From Scortum barcoo (lineage: Eukaryota > Chordata > Actinopteri > Centrarchiformes > Terapontidae), in the NCBI GenBank assembly GCA_023238725.1, contig CM041553.1:20338501-20402500 (forward strand): a stretch of 64,000 bases of DNA, written 5' to 3'. Made by a program: the position numbers and the translations under genes. Positions within the stretch are counted from its first letter, which is position 1; each line of letters begins with the position of its first letter. Shown one piece after another: positions 35,901 through 49,800 of this stretch. A model generated the notes under the pieces. It saw nothing but the letters and a program-made list of their open reading frames with translations, made no database searches and was not told where the DNA came from.

Positions 35901-37241
35901 AGTAAGAGAAGAAGAAATTGTGATAAAAGGAAAGATAAATGGGATGCGTTGGGTCAAGTGTGAATTGATGAATGTGTGGGAATGAGAGTTGGGAGAGAGA
36001 TAAGAGCAGCAGATGGAATGCAGACAAAGAGAGGGAGAGTCTGAAGAGAGATGAAAGAGAACCAGAGAAGGAAAAAAACTGAGAAAACAAAGAAAAAGAT
36101 AAGAGGTGGATGAGGAGAGGGAACAGAGGAACAGTACAGTCAGATAAGCTAAGCAGCACCTTTATCTAATTTATTAATGGGTGAGCCATTTGGCCTGTAG
36201 TTGTGAGTGACAGGGCCCATTAGTGAAGGTGACACTCATCAGGCCTCACTTCTAAATCAGTCAGTGGCCTTTCTCGGTTTGGATGGAAACAGGAACGAAT
36301 GATATGGTCAGGATGAGCCGGAAACAAGTGTGTGGGCTCTGCACTGTTGCCCCCCTGCTCAAAAAGATAAACACTGGCCACAGATCCTGAAAACACATTA
36401 TATTATGTTCACAAAACTACAATGCAGTGAAATTGCATGTTAATTATGGTTTTCGTCAAGATTTTTGGCCATGTTTGGGGTTCTTGCATGCATTTATATG
36501 CACTATATTTTTGTTTTCATCTTTTGTTGATTTTACACCATCACAGTTATTTGAACTTCAAAAGTTGCTGCTTTAATTGCATTGCAGTTTAAAATTTCTC
36601 TTGCAGCCAGCCTGTAATTTAGATTTCTGAACACTATTCTTATCTCTGACTGATTACACTGTCTGTCCCTCGGTGTTGCCTTACCTATGTGATAACATCT
36701 GTATCTTTCTACTCTGAATTGACTACTGAAACACAGAGTCCATCTGCATTCCCAGAATTTGGAAAAAAACTTACAGTAACTGTGATGCAGCTGTGTGGAA
36801 AATATTCTCAACGTTTTAGCCATCGATCACAGTGCTGCAGAGGTTGGCAAAATACCTCTGAGAAAAGCGGCCAGTCGGCCCAGTGTTGTGGTGCTTCAAA
36901 AATCATTCTAAGTCTGGGCAAGCAGGGAGTGATCAATGGGTGGTATCAATAAAGAAATGCAGCAAAGCATCCTGGTAGAAATGGGTGCATGTAGCTGTGA
37001 CACTGAAGGTCCATTGTCATGTTTTTATGCAGAATGTGGCAGTCATTGCTGTTGCTATTGTCTCAGTTATACATCAACTTCACAGAGGAATTGGAGGATG
37101 CATACACAATAGGCTGACTAGAAAGGGAGGGAATTGCATTTTGGTGATTTGGAAGAGCACAATATTTTGGCACCAATGTGTGTGGCTTAGTTGGTTAATT
37201 AAAGTTTTGAAAGACGCATACTCATACGCATACAAACACAA

Positions 37242-37272
<31 letters not shown>

Positions 37273-37811
37273 CTGGAACAGAGACAAGGCCCAGCAGAGT
37301 CCCACCAATGACAGTCAAGGACACTCCGCCACCAAGCAGACATGATTATCCTGTAACTATCCAGCTATAAGGGAGGACTGCTAATGAACAGAAACATCAG
37401 TCGTTCACCCTGAGACCCTCCCTCTCTCTGTTTCTCACCCTCTTTCTCTTTTTCTCTCTCTCTCTCTCTTGTGCACAGACATACATATTCTACCATGATC
37501 TCACTGACCAGCAAGGGCTATAAATCTCAAGTGGCTCTCGCTCATTTCTGTGGTGCTGTCTGATTCCCTGGTTTAATGTTCATGCATATGTTGTACATGC
37601 TGTACATATGCATTAACATATTTCCCCTCAACCTCGTTATCTTTCCATTTCTCTTTTTCTCTTCCCTCACCCCTACCATCCCCATAGCCAGATAACAGAG
37701 CATCAGTACACACATAAACACATGCAGGTAGTTCTCTTTCAGTTTTACTGTCTGATAAATGATGGTTTTCATTGAGTTTTGATTAACTCAGGCAATTGCA
37801 CCATGTTGATG

Positions 37812-37862
<51 letters not shown>

Positions 37863-40800
37863 TGGCGTGTGTGTTTGTGTGTTTCTTTTGTGTAATGCAA
37901 AACAGAGTTGCAATATTTAACAAGTTGCAAACTCCACTAAAGCTGCTTAACATCTTTTTTTTAGCAACATTCGCATTGCTGATATGAGAATATTACATTA
38001 CGTTACATTTCGAGCTTGAGGCTATGTTGTGAGATGAATTAGCATCGGTAAAAGAGCCGTAATGATGTGAGCAAGGCTGGAGTCAAAGAGGAAGCTGAAG
38101 ACGGTGGTTTCACTGTAGCTCTTTCAGCTGTTCCTCTTCAGCTAGTTATCCTGCAAGTTTACATGACCTTATTGTGACTTTGAGTAGGCTTTGAGTCGCG
38201 CGAGTGTGTGTTGCCACAGGTCCAGACCGTCTGTTAGTGGACATAGGTCACCTCCTGCCAGGAGCATCTGGGTGGAGAGCATGAAGCATGAGCTCTCACA
38301 CATACTGTCACACACACACACACACACACATACTTTCATACTTGCATGTATTTCTGTGTGAGCACAAGGACGGTAATCACTCCTGTTATGTTTTCATACT
38401 GCATACTGCACAGGCAGTCAGAAGACAACTTATTATCATATTTAGCTTGTCTTTATTTCATTTTTGGGTTTGTTTTGCTCTTCCTTTTTTACTTTTTCTC
38501 TGCCCTTGTATTTCACCTGAAGGAGAGGATGGCATTGCATTTCACACAATCAATAGATAAGTAGAGCAAATTGAACCAACTAAAAGGCATAAGTGTGGAA
38601 GAAAACTACAGAGTGAAACACAGTGCTTTATGCCTCAGCTTGATGCTGGGGGCAGTGCCCTATGTAAGTACATTAACGTATATATTTCCCGTTACAAGGA
38701 TATATATTGTTGGTACCTAAACTAAAAGTAGGGTTGTGTACTCCAAGAGGTCAAAAAGTACATTTTAAACAAAAGAATGCCACATAAGTCATTAGAAAGT
38801 AAATGTACTGTGTTTTGTTACTTGAATTTTTTCTCTTTTTCTGCCCACTTTGAAATGAACTGTTCTCTCTCTGCAGTCTTTATTGCTTTTTGCTATTCCA
38901 TTTTTCCCCGTTTTTTTGGGATGTTTTCCTTACTATATGAAGGACAGAGGGTTTTTAATGTACAGATTGTAAAGCCCCTTGAAGCCCATTATGACTTGTG
39001 ATATTGGGCTAAATAAATAAAATCCATACATATACAGTACTGCATGTGCTTCTGCAGCTGTTTTCCTAATTGCCCATCTCAGTATGTGCGTGGGTGATCT
39101 CTCCTTGCCCTTCCTTTTTTGATGACAGCCCTCTTAACACTTTGCTTTGCCATCACTTTTAGCTGTTACTTTCCAAACAACTTCTCTTTCTGCCTGGGCA
39201 CCTCTTCCCTCGTTCCCTGCAAGACAGAACAGAGTGCCGAACAGACAACATGCGAACTGGCACAGCTGCCAAGTGTCAGTTCTCTGAAGAATAAAGAAGG
39301 AAGTGTTGCAGTATTCAACAGAAAAAAGAAAACTGATGCATGCAGATCATCTACGTTGTTGTAAATGTTGAAATGGATCTGACATATTTCTCAATACTTC
39401 ATAAGTGGATGTACTGAAAACATGCAAAACTATAATTATCAATAGCTTTTTATAACAATTTTACTGTATTCAGCAAGCTAATGTTACCAACATGTATCAA
39501 GGACCAATTCCACTAAAAAATGACCCTTAATAACTTTCTCAGTTAAACAGACTGTGTTATTTGTACAGACTGCACTCTGTCAGACTGAATCCAAATGATG
39601 CTTCTCACAAATATGTAAGATTGCTCAATCAGTGTGACCAGCAGGATGCTTTCTCTGTCATTTAGTCTAACTTCGGTATCCAGCAGAGTTCTTTTCTCTT
39701 TTACTTGTGTGGGTTTCTTCCACTGTTTTTTTTTTCTCCCAGTCCATGCTCTCGGAAATTGTACTGGGTCTAACTTCTGTCGTGACAGGTGAGCGTAAGG
39801 CAGCATGAGAAGGACCCAGACGCAGATAAGGCGGGCAGACAGGGTCAGTTCAGTGATTTAATGGAGAAGTTGCAAGGGTTGAAACCAGGAAGCTCAGAGA
39901 GACAAACTGTGACGACCCCTGTGCGACCCATGTGCTTCGAATCTTATTAAATAAAATATTAAATTCTCTCTTACTTTCTTCCCCCTCCCTCTGTAATTTG
40001 CAGTCTCTCTCCTTTCCTCTCTCCGCTGTTATCTCCCTTGACGAGTGCTGGAGGGTCTGGGCAAAGCACTGCTGTCCGTCCATCCGTCCGTCTTGTTATC
40101 CATAATTAGGGTCCAGACCCTGTCCTCCGCTTTTCAAAGTGGATAAACTGAAATGCTTGCCACAGCACTGTTGCCCCAGCCTCTCCCTCACTCTGCCCCC
40201 GAATCTGAGCCAGCATTTCTGATGTTGTTCGAGGCCGCTGCACTCCTCCTCACAACGCCATCACCACCCCTTTTTCCATTTTCTTACTTTACTTTCTTTT
40301 CACTCTGCTGCTCATGTTTTATTTGATGATTTAATCATTGATTTCCTCCACCAGCTCTTTAGATCCTCTCATCCCCTCCCTCTCTTTGCAGATTTTTTTT
40401 TGTTTCTTTGATCCCCATTTGCTCCTTTGTTTTTCTCACTAGCTTTCGATCAGTCCACCTCATCTTTTTGTTTTCCTCCAGCATCACTTTCCCTTTCTTC
40501 CCCTCATCTTTTTTCTCCTCTTTTTCCACCCTCGTTCTCTTTCTGTTTGTTTAATTAGGTCGCTGATTGTCCTGTGATGTGTGGACTGAATAGAAAAGCT
40601 GTCACAGGAGCTCAGTTCTGGATCACTGCCTCCTCCTCCTCCTCTCCCTTTCTCTCTCTACCTCTCTCCCTCTCTATCTTGTTCTCCTTCTTTCATAAAC
40701 AACGTGGATATACACACCCCCAGTTACAGTGGGAGTTATGGCATTGCATCACACTTGGGAGTTGAGTCACCAAACTCACTGGAAATTACCATAAATCTTT

Positions 40801-43800
40801 AAGGGACTGCATTGTTTTGAATTTAGCAGAATATTTACTACCATAATAACTAACAACATGATGTAAATTAGCACAGTTCTTTGCTACTGGAATTGGATTA
40901 TGGGCTGCAGAAAATAAGATACGAGACAGAGAATATTGCATTTCCATGTATAAACATATTTCAGAACAATGATAGATTCAAAAAGTATGAATATATTAAA
41001 GAAAATAGTTCATTATTCATTTTTGGATAGATCAGTTAAATTAAAAACTCCTCCTGGAGTTATGAATTTCCCAGCTCAAGGATCCCCATCATCACCTTTT
41101 GTTTAGCCCATATTTACATTTTGAAATTTTGTTACATTACTTTTAAAGAAGAAGGTGAATTAACATCATTCAGGGACCGACTTCAGTTGTTATTGGAGAG
41201 TCAGAGGCAGACGGGTGAACAGCCTTACAAGGCAATTTCACACCCAAGTGTTGCCTCCACTTCTGGGTTATACAGCCAAAAAGGAAGTTTCTGCTTGCAC
41301 AAAGCTCTTTCAACAGGTGTTGGACGCAAAATTGTGCCCTCCATGGTGTCATAAGAGGGGGACACACAATAACCTCACAGCTGGCTCAAATCCTTTTTCC
41401 ACGTAAACGAGAACTGTGAGAGAAAGAACCATCTTGGTGTAAATATTTAACACAGCCAACTTCCTGTGTCAGCACCCAGGTGTCCTAAAACCTCGACACT
41501 GCTGCGCTGCTTTTTGTGCAACCAATAAAACCCTCATATGATGAACAGGTTGTCAGTGGTGTCAAGTTGGGATCTCAGATTAGTTCGGTGTGATGCATGT
41601 CCAATTTTCTGTTAAATTACTACAACACAAGCTTGCGTTTTAGTACAGTGTGTCTACTGTGGGATTTTCAACAGCTGTAAAGTACTGCAAAATGTCAGCA
41701 GTCATGTTGATCAGACCTTTAAGTATGATTACTAATTACTTTGTCCATTTTAGGATGAAAGTCTACAGTTGAAAATGCACTTAATCTCTCCAGCAGTCTG
41801 ATTCATTAGATTCAAATACATTGTCCACTTTGTGTGTAATTTTGTGTGTCTCTCTTGTGTTTGTGCAAAGTGCATTTATATTCTATGACCTTGGTCAATA
41901 ACTCCTTTCATGGCTCAGTGTTTTCCCTCCTGTCTGTCAGGCTAATTAGCACCCATTGTCTGGTTGCAGTGTTTCGGTTCAGCTCACACCAAATACCCCC
42001 CCTTACACAGTGTAACCTTTTAAAAGAGGAAGTGAAAAGCTCCATTAAACCCTGAACATCTCACCAAAGTTCAGCAGCACTTCTTCTTTAGCTCTGTTCT
42101 GCAGATACATGAGGGTTTTGATACGATGGGTTCCAGTTTTGTAGAGAAGTGTTGTTGTAACTCAAAAACAAAACAACTCAACAGAATTCTTCTTGAACAT
42201 GTCCCAGCTACTGACAGATAAATGTTCAAATTCACAAGCCACTTGATAGTGAATCATTATTTTGTGTCTGAAATCTACCACCCACTTTTATATTTTACCA
42301 GTTTTTCACACCCTGATGTGGACCATCCCCTTATCTCACTCTTTCTGTTGATCTCTCTTGCTCTCCTTCCTATCTCAGTTTTTAATCAGGCTTGTCTTTG
42401 TCTTCCTCTTCCTCACTTCCTCATTGATCCGTCTGTCACTTGCTATCCCAGTGGTCTGTTGATGATTTGATAGATGGCTGGTCAGCTCGTGTATTGATCG
42501 TCAGGCTTTGATCTGTTGTCAGTCACCTGTTAGCCGGGCCAGCTCAGCATCCTGATAGAGAGGATTCCTGTTGGTTACGTCTCTTTTCACCAACTATCTC
42601 TTTTCCACTCTTTTCTGAGGGGAGAGGAGATATGCAGATATGAGAACACACAACAACAGGAATTGCTTTAAAAAGGGCGACAAAGGGGAGTTGTACAGTA
42701 CGGGGTTTGTCATTGCTGCAACATAGCAAACATCAACAGACCACAGAACTGCACTGGCTAATGTTTAATAAATTTTAATCATTAAACAGTACCTCCATTC
42801 TGCCTTCTCTCACAGACATTTTGTAGAGAAATACTGCATGGAAGAACCTCCCATAGTGAAGCATGTTAACTGACTTATACTTAGTTTGCAGAGAAAAGTC
42901 TAAAAAGTCCAAAGGAATCTAAATCTTATTGTTGGTTTACAATCTGTCACTCACAACTGTGTCAGTGCATTGTGTCCTTCCATAAACAGATGCACAATGT
43001 GAACAGTAATCAATACCTCCACAACTGTGTGTGAGTTTTCCCTGCAGGCAGCACTAACCCAGTAGCCTGGTTTTACTCATATTTCCAACAGATAGACGTG
43101 TCCCACTGTAGGAAGTGGCTCATCCAATTCATATTTGACCTGCAGGATTCCTTCAAAATATTCTGTCACTGGATACGTTGCTACTTATCTTTCAGTTTTA
43201 CTCCAATTCTGGGAAAAGCTGATCAAACCTTGTTGTTATAACTATTGTTCATATTTCAAAGACAATATATTTTGTTCTCACTAGATCTGCAGCAGGATAT
43301 AATTTTATGTAGGTCTATGCTATACTAGACTACCCTTTATTGCTGCCTCTGTATGCGTCGTATTGTCTACACACAATGGCGTATATTGTTTCATGGATTA
43401 AGTGCAATCCTATATCATTCTCTTCTGTATTTGTACTTATGTGTGAATGTGTGCCAATGTGTATTTATATCTCTGTCATTGCTTTTGTTTGTTTTCACAG
43501 CCGGCGTGATTTGCGTCCTGATGTCGTGAAGCAACATTCGCATTTCATATTGTATAGATGCAATTCTCTGTTTCTCTGCTCTGTCATTCCCTTTGTTTGT
43601 CTTCTTTTGTCTTCTGCGTTTCCTCCTTCTCTTCAAGTGTCCTTTCTTCTTGTCAAATTCATCCTCTGCATTCCTCAATCACACTCACCGAGGCTCATTT
43701 ATCCGTGGTCTCACTTTTTGCCATCGAGCTCGACAAACTCAAGATGGCAACAGAAATGACACTGCAGATTTCAGGCCTTTCAATCTCGCTCTCTCGCTGA

Positions 43801-46800
43801 CTCGCTTACTCACACTCTATCTGACCCGTCCCTCTCACCGCCTCCACTGCCTACATTGTCATTATAGTGAATCTCACAAAGTTGTGCAGTTAGTGCTTAC
43901 CTGCTGTTGGATCTCAGGCTCTGTAACAGACGTCAACTTTAAATATACTCCACCAAACTCTAATCCTGTGTAATGACAGAGGATGATTACTGCATCTGAA
44001 GTGCGACAATTCAAATTATGTGTAGTTTTTAATTATGCCACAAAATTTGACATCATTTTTTAAAAATCGAATGCGTGAATGTGGCATGACCCAATAGTCA
44101 GATGCCAGACCAGGGTTATGGAAATTATTGGGGGCAGGAAGGAATTCAGTTGGTGAGAGAAAACTGTGGCATGCGGTGCTGAATGTCTGAGGCAAGTTGG
44201 ACTAAGCAGTTAAAGGACGCATGGCAGAAATACCAGCTTAATGGTCTGAAACTAACTTTGCTAGTGAATAACAACATCAAAGGAGCAGGAAATGTCACAG
44301 GAAACAGGAAGTACACGTGTGGCGGTCTTATGTCTGAAGCTCTGCATGTCTGCGAGTGGCACCAGAGTTATTGGCATTCACAGCACTGGTCCCAAACAAG
44401 CACCTGACCCACCCACCGCCCCCCGAAGAATATCCCTGCCTCGTTTGTTTCTTTTATTTCTGCTCTCCTTTCTCCTATTCTGTGGGGCCTCTCCCAGACT
44501 CTCGCTCAATCCATCTCTACCCCCACCCTCCACTCCCTCGCCCCAACCTCCTCGCGATCATTCGTCTTGCTGCATTGCGAACCCCAGCAGCTGGTTGAGA
44601 ATCCCCACAGAGCTGTCTCAGCTGAACTCTGCAACATGCACATTTGTTAGGGGTTTTTTTCTTTAATACTACTGTATCTGTGAATGTACTTAAGGTTGTG
44701 TCTGAAGTTATGTTTGCCTTAGCCCTGTGTCCATTCACCATGAGGAGTATAATGCAGATTTCCCAACCACCTCCTCCTCTCTGCCACCGACCCTCATCAT
44801 TTTAATACTGCACCTCCTTTCACTCTATTATACACCCTTACAGAAACTGATATAATAACGTCTCCCCCTTTCTGAATAGCATTAGCGTAACTGTGTTAAC
44901 ACTTTGTGAAAGCATGTGGTGAAAGCCAGGCCCTTAACCATAACTATGTGTTTCAGTCTGAATGAGGCAGGTAGACATGAATGGAATTGTAAATGGCTCC
45001 TTTGAAAGGGGGGAAAGGGGCCAGCCCTCTAACAAATTGCACATAAACAAATAGCCACAGGCCATTGGCTGAGCCACTGCCAACATCTCTGAGAAGTGAC
45101 AGAGAAGGGGAGCAAGAGAGAGGGAGAGAGAAAGGAGACTGTAGGAAGGCTGCATTCCTTTCCACATAATTAGGTTTTATTTGGCTCCTCTAAGCTTGGA
45201 TCATATCTCTCTCCTCCTCTTCATCCTGTCTCACCACCTCTCACTCGTTCTCTCATCACTCCATCAGCATACGAGTACTCACATCGAGCATCAGGACTTG
45301 AGCAGCTATGGCTTGTCGACACCTACTATATGAGATGCATATATTGGCCGGCGTGCAAAGTACGAGTCGTGAAAAAAACACTGAAACACTGGAAATGTGT
45401 CAACAGGCGGAAGAGAGAGATAGCAAGAGGGTAATAAGTTCGCTGACATTTCCTTGTAATTTTAGCAGGATTAAGTTTTGGCTCAGCTGCCATCCGCTCT
45501 TGCCAGGAGCTGCTGAGTGCAGCTACCGGAACAAGATACGAAGTGGTGAAACCAGAATTAACACCATCCAAACAGAAGCGTGGAAACAGGCGTCCATATG
45601 CCCAGATATATGAGATTTTATCATAATTATAGTGACAACACAGATAAAGCAAATTGGCACAGATTGATCTAATGTTTTGGTGAAACATAGAGTGGAAGAA
45701 TTATAGCCAGAAGGTCGTAGAATAAAAAAAATAATAAATGTAAAAGTAGCAATGCAGCAAAAAAAGAAAAAACATGAAGAAGCTATGATCCTTCTCTTTT
45801 CATGTCAAGTAGCACAGAGGCCAGAAGGGATTTGTTGTGATGGCAGTAGAGTGTGTGATTTATGTTTCCACAGCACAGGGAACAAGTCCTTCAAATAAAA
45901 GTAGAACAACAGCAAAATGGGAGTCAGGGAAGTTCTCAGATGACAATATTAAGACAGAGTGGGTCACAATAGCCACTTTTTCAGTGGTTATTTAGAGTAT
46001 ATACATTAACACTCAGAAACAGAAAAAAAAACAGAAAAAACAAAAAAGACAATATAGGTTCACCTTTCCTGTGCCTATGTAGTTACCCCTCTATCTCTAC
46101 AGAAACTCTTGTTAATATGTGTGTTTAACCTATTTTATCCTACTTGCTTCAACTCTTATTTCAGTGTTTGGGGGGTTACATATTTAACATGCACTAATTT
46201 ATTCGAGATATGCATCTAAAGTTAAATATAATCTGAATTTTCTCAAAACCAAACATAAGGAGTACAAGCAGGGCATGTTAGATTTAGAACTGGTAATAGG
46301 TTTATTTATCCTCTGCCAGTATTGCTCTGTGCAGCACAACTGAAACCAGGTCATGTTGTTGTCTTTGTGGGAAATGCAGAGCTTCACACAAGCTTTTGGT
46401 AGTTAAAATATGCACATGGTGCAATCCAGCAGTGTAACTAAGTATATTTACTCAAGTGCTGCATATAAGTATAAATTCTAGATACGTGTACCTCACTTGA
46501 GTTTTTTTTTAATGTAAATGTATACTTATCCTCCTCTACATCTTAGAGGTTCCTACCCTTCCAGCCCATTGAAAACCATGTATCTCCAAATGAGGTGATT
46601 TTTGGTGAGGTTTCCTTCACGCCTTGAGAAATTTCAGCTACGTCTGAATCTAAATAAACTATTTAAACCCCGCTTGGATTAGCTGGAATATGCTTTGGCA
46701 CAAAACTTAAATCAGGTACTGCTTTTCTGAGCTCATGAAAAGTTTACTTCCATCTGCTATCTGACTCTTGCTCTGCACTCGTTTTGTCCATATGCTCCTC

Positions 46801-49800
46801 GTTTCATCTGTGGCCCTTAGGGGGGGTAACATTGGTTCGCATTTTGATCCTATAACTATAGAGCCTGTAGAGTAAACTTTGGCCACATTCTGCTCTTCTC
46901 ACTCTTCTCAAGGCTAACAACAAAGTTTTTGAAGTCATTTGAATTTTGAATGCAAAGTAGCTCCACTGGGGACACTCAACAAGAGTAACAATCGTGATAA
47001 TCACATTTTTGGAGCTCTAATTACTTTGATTTTCAGCACTGACTCCAAAAGGTTATTTTCTGTACCCCGACTCTGATGAGAGAGTCTAGTTGGGATCCAA
47101 AAAGAGCAGGAGCAATTTAAAAGACACAAGCGTGGAGTGGTGGCTGAAAGAATGATTGAAATGCCCTGCAGAGCTGAGATAAGACTTGAAAAAGAAATAA
47201 TGGTAAACATTGTGGAGAGCCCACTCAGAGAATACTTCCCTACAGTTATTGAAAACCTCGGCCGACTCTTTGAGGAATGAATTTTATGCTTAAGGGCTCA
47301 TGAGTAAACCCTTAAGGTCTGTGAAATTATTTAGAAATGTAGAAGAAACGGCATAGCAGAAAGAAAAGTTGTTTTTGTAAAATTGTGAAGCATAGCAAAA
47401 ATAGTTTTGCTTTTTAGAGGAGAGACGTTGGAGTTTCCATTCACCCGTTGTGCATATCAAATTCTAAAAATACTTTACTTACATATCTTAGTTTTGCTGT
47501 TAAACCTTTAATCAACTTATAAATATGACATAATCAATTACTTGATTATTACTATTATTATTCCATCATTACAACTCACTGTTTTTGTAAGTACAATGTC
47601 AACTTTTCAGGGATCACAAAAACAGCTTCACATGTATATTGACGACCATGCATATTTGAAAGGATTTCGTAAGAGATTTGAGGATTTTCTCAACCTCGAA
47701 TCATGTGATCCTACAACTGATGGATATAGATTCTATAACAGAATGAGACTGTGACTATGTGACTATGATGCTGCAGCTAAAGATTATTTCCTTTAGCAGT
47801 TGATCTGGCATATTAATTGGCTGTTAATTGTCCATAAAAGTTAAAAAAAAATAGTGAGAGTAAAAAAAAAGGCTGTCACAATTTCCCAAAGCCAAGTTGG
47901 CATATTCAAGGTTCCCTTTTTTGTCGGACCAACCAGTCCAAAATCCAAAAATATTAAGTTACATAGCAAAGACTAAGAAAACCAATTGCATTTTTGGTTG
48001 AACTTAAACCAGTACTGAAATAGTTGCAGATTCATTCTCTGTTGATCAACTAATCAATTAATTTACTAATTCTTTCATCTCTGAGCCGCCCTGATGTTGA
48101 TTAATTGGTGTCTTTTCCTGTTTTTAAAGGACACAAGTGATTTTCTGAACTCATTTGGCAGTTTTAGCTGAGTGAAATGAACAACAAATGCCTCCAGCTC
48201 CTTTGCCATCACCTCTCTCCTTCTCCCTAATGCTTCTTTTCTCCAGCCAGTAGGTCTTTTCTTTTTAACCCCTCTTGTGGAATCTGCTGCATCACTAAAG
48301 ACAAACTGTTTCAGTTTTGGTGACAACAGTCACCTCCCTCCCCCCTCTCTCTTTGCAGCCCACACAGGCACTGGCCTCTTCTACAGCGGAGACAGAGAGG
48401 CAGGCAGGGCTTGATATGCAAATATAGCCTGAGTAGGCGGCAGCCCAGAGCAGAGTGTGCAGCAATGTGAGGACTCTCGCAAGCCCCGCCCACAGAAGCC
48501 AGTTGCTAAGCAACCGCCGCAAAGGGGAGGGAGGGGGAGGAGGAGGGGCCATGAATTCAACAACTGTTGCCTGATCTGAGCTCTCACTGTGTGAATGCGA
48601 GCCAGCCGGCGAAGCAGTCAGTGAGAGAGAGGGGAAAGTGTGTGAGTGTGAGGGTGTGAGGTCCAGAGTCTGTGCCTGTGTTTATGGGTGTGTGTGTGTG
48701 TGTGTGTGTTTTGCAGAGAGAAAGAGAGGCAGCCTCTGCCGGTGTAGGAGAAGCCAGGCAGCCGGTGCAGTGTTTTAAAGTGAACGATACATCCTGCTCC
48801 GTTCCTCTGCCTCTCTTTGGATTATACCACTAACAGGGACTCACCCTTTGGACTATCCCGACGCTTCCTCCTCCTGCCTGCCTTTGAAGGGAACACCTGT
48901 TTGTTGTGTTTGCGTGTGTGCGTGAGCCAAGACAACGGACTTAGCCCTGGTGAGCAGGGCGAGTGGATGACTTCAGTGCATGAGAGCTTCGCTGGTGGAC
49001 AGAGGGGGACTGCTGACTATGGACTCCCCTCACTAGTAAACGGGGTAAGAAGCCAGACTGCACCCAACCAGCTGGAAAAATGGGGGTGATGAAAGATTAC
49101 TTGACAGAATGGGAACAGAAGAGAGAAAAGACTCAACAGAGAGACATGAGGGTTTAGTGAAAGAAAGATGAAAACGTGAAGGTAACAGAGAGAGTTTTTG
49201 GTTTAGGGGGGGAAGACTAGCATGTTAAAGGGGGGGGGCAGTGCAGAGTCCATTGTCCCCCCAGTTTGTGTTTGAATGTGTGTGTGTGTGTTGCATGCAG
49301 TTAACCCTGCCTCACAGCTTCCCTGTCTGTCTTGCTCGGCCGTTGGCGTCTGTGTCATCACACCACACTGTCCTGTCTCTGCCTCTGTTCACTCTCTTCT
49401 CGTGCTCGCCAGTATCCCTTCTCGCCGTTTCCTCTCCGTCCCCGCCTGCCTCCGTAACTGGTGGCTCCGCTGCGGTTCAACATCTCTCTGATGGTAATGG
49501 GATTAATTGGCTAACCAGCGTTGCCGGAAGGAGAGGGAATGACAGAGAAGGGGGACGGACAGGGAGAGGCAGCGTGATCAAAAGGAGTGTGCAGGGAACA
49601 GGACAGATATAGCACATCCAGGTAAAGATAGACTGAAAAATAAAGTTAGAGGAGTGCTGTAGATGTGAGAACGACAGGCTTGCTAAATTGAAATGAATTA
49701 TATTTGGTGCATGAATGTATGACAGTGGAGGCTGTTATAATTAAGTGTTTATTATTATACTCTCTTTTAATGTGTATCTAATACCTACAGTATTAATATT

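Larger units (their letters stand above)
27936..48300 (+). other. rab11fip4: rab11fip4 long intron, first part
   Basis: About 20 kb with no supported gene on either strand. Recognised contents: CA/GT runs (30962, 37241, 37814, 38309), pyrimidine-rich blocks (32300-32760, 40240-40700, 43560-43860, 44400-44560), a purine-rich block (35808-36135), a retroposon tail (38960), a family A fragment (46432) and a family B copy (47800). Segments near 36170-36300 and 44880-45080 look like unique, possibly conserved non-coding DNA. Open frames up to 143 codons fall mainly in pyrimidine-rich tracts and look like composition artefacts. Confidence 0.65.
48300..48966 (+). promoter_or_regulatory. rab11fip4: intronic promoter-like island and 5' UTR for a short rab11fip4 isoform
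   Basis: This segment has raised GC content and contains an octamer ATGCAAAT (48416-48423), a CCCCGCCC GC box (48484-48491), an RFX X-box-like GTTGCTAAGCAAC palindrome (48502-48514) and a run of G-tracts (48524-48548). It leads into a GT-rich, untranslated-looking segment before the ATG at 48967. No TATA box is obvious. This combination, followed by a phase-compatible coding exon, argues for an alternative promoter. Short FIP4 forms lacking the EF-hands would keep the Rab11-binding end. Confidence 0.55.

Noticed and set aside
39220..39364. Open segment with TTCELAQLPSVSS after a pyrimidine-rich stretch
   Set aside because: Required phase runs into a stop and no donor of fitting phase was found.
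48817..49089. 90-codon frame read from a TTG and through the donor at 49045
   Set aside because: Starts at a non-ATG codon and runs into the intron; the supported coding part is 48967-49044.
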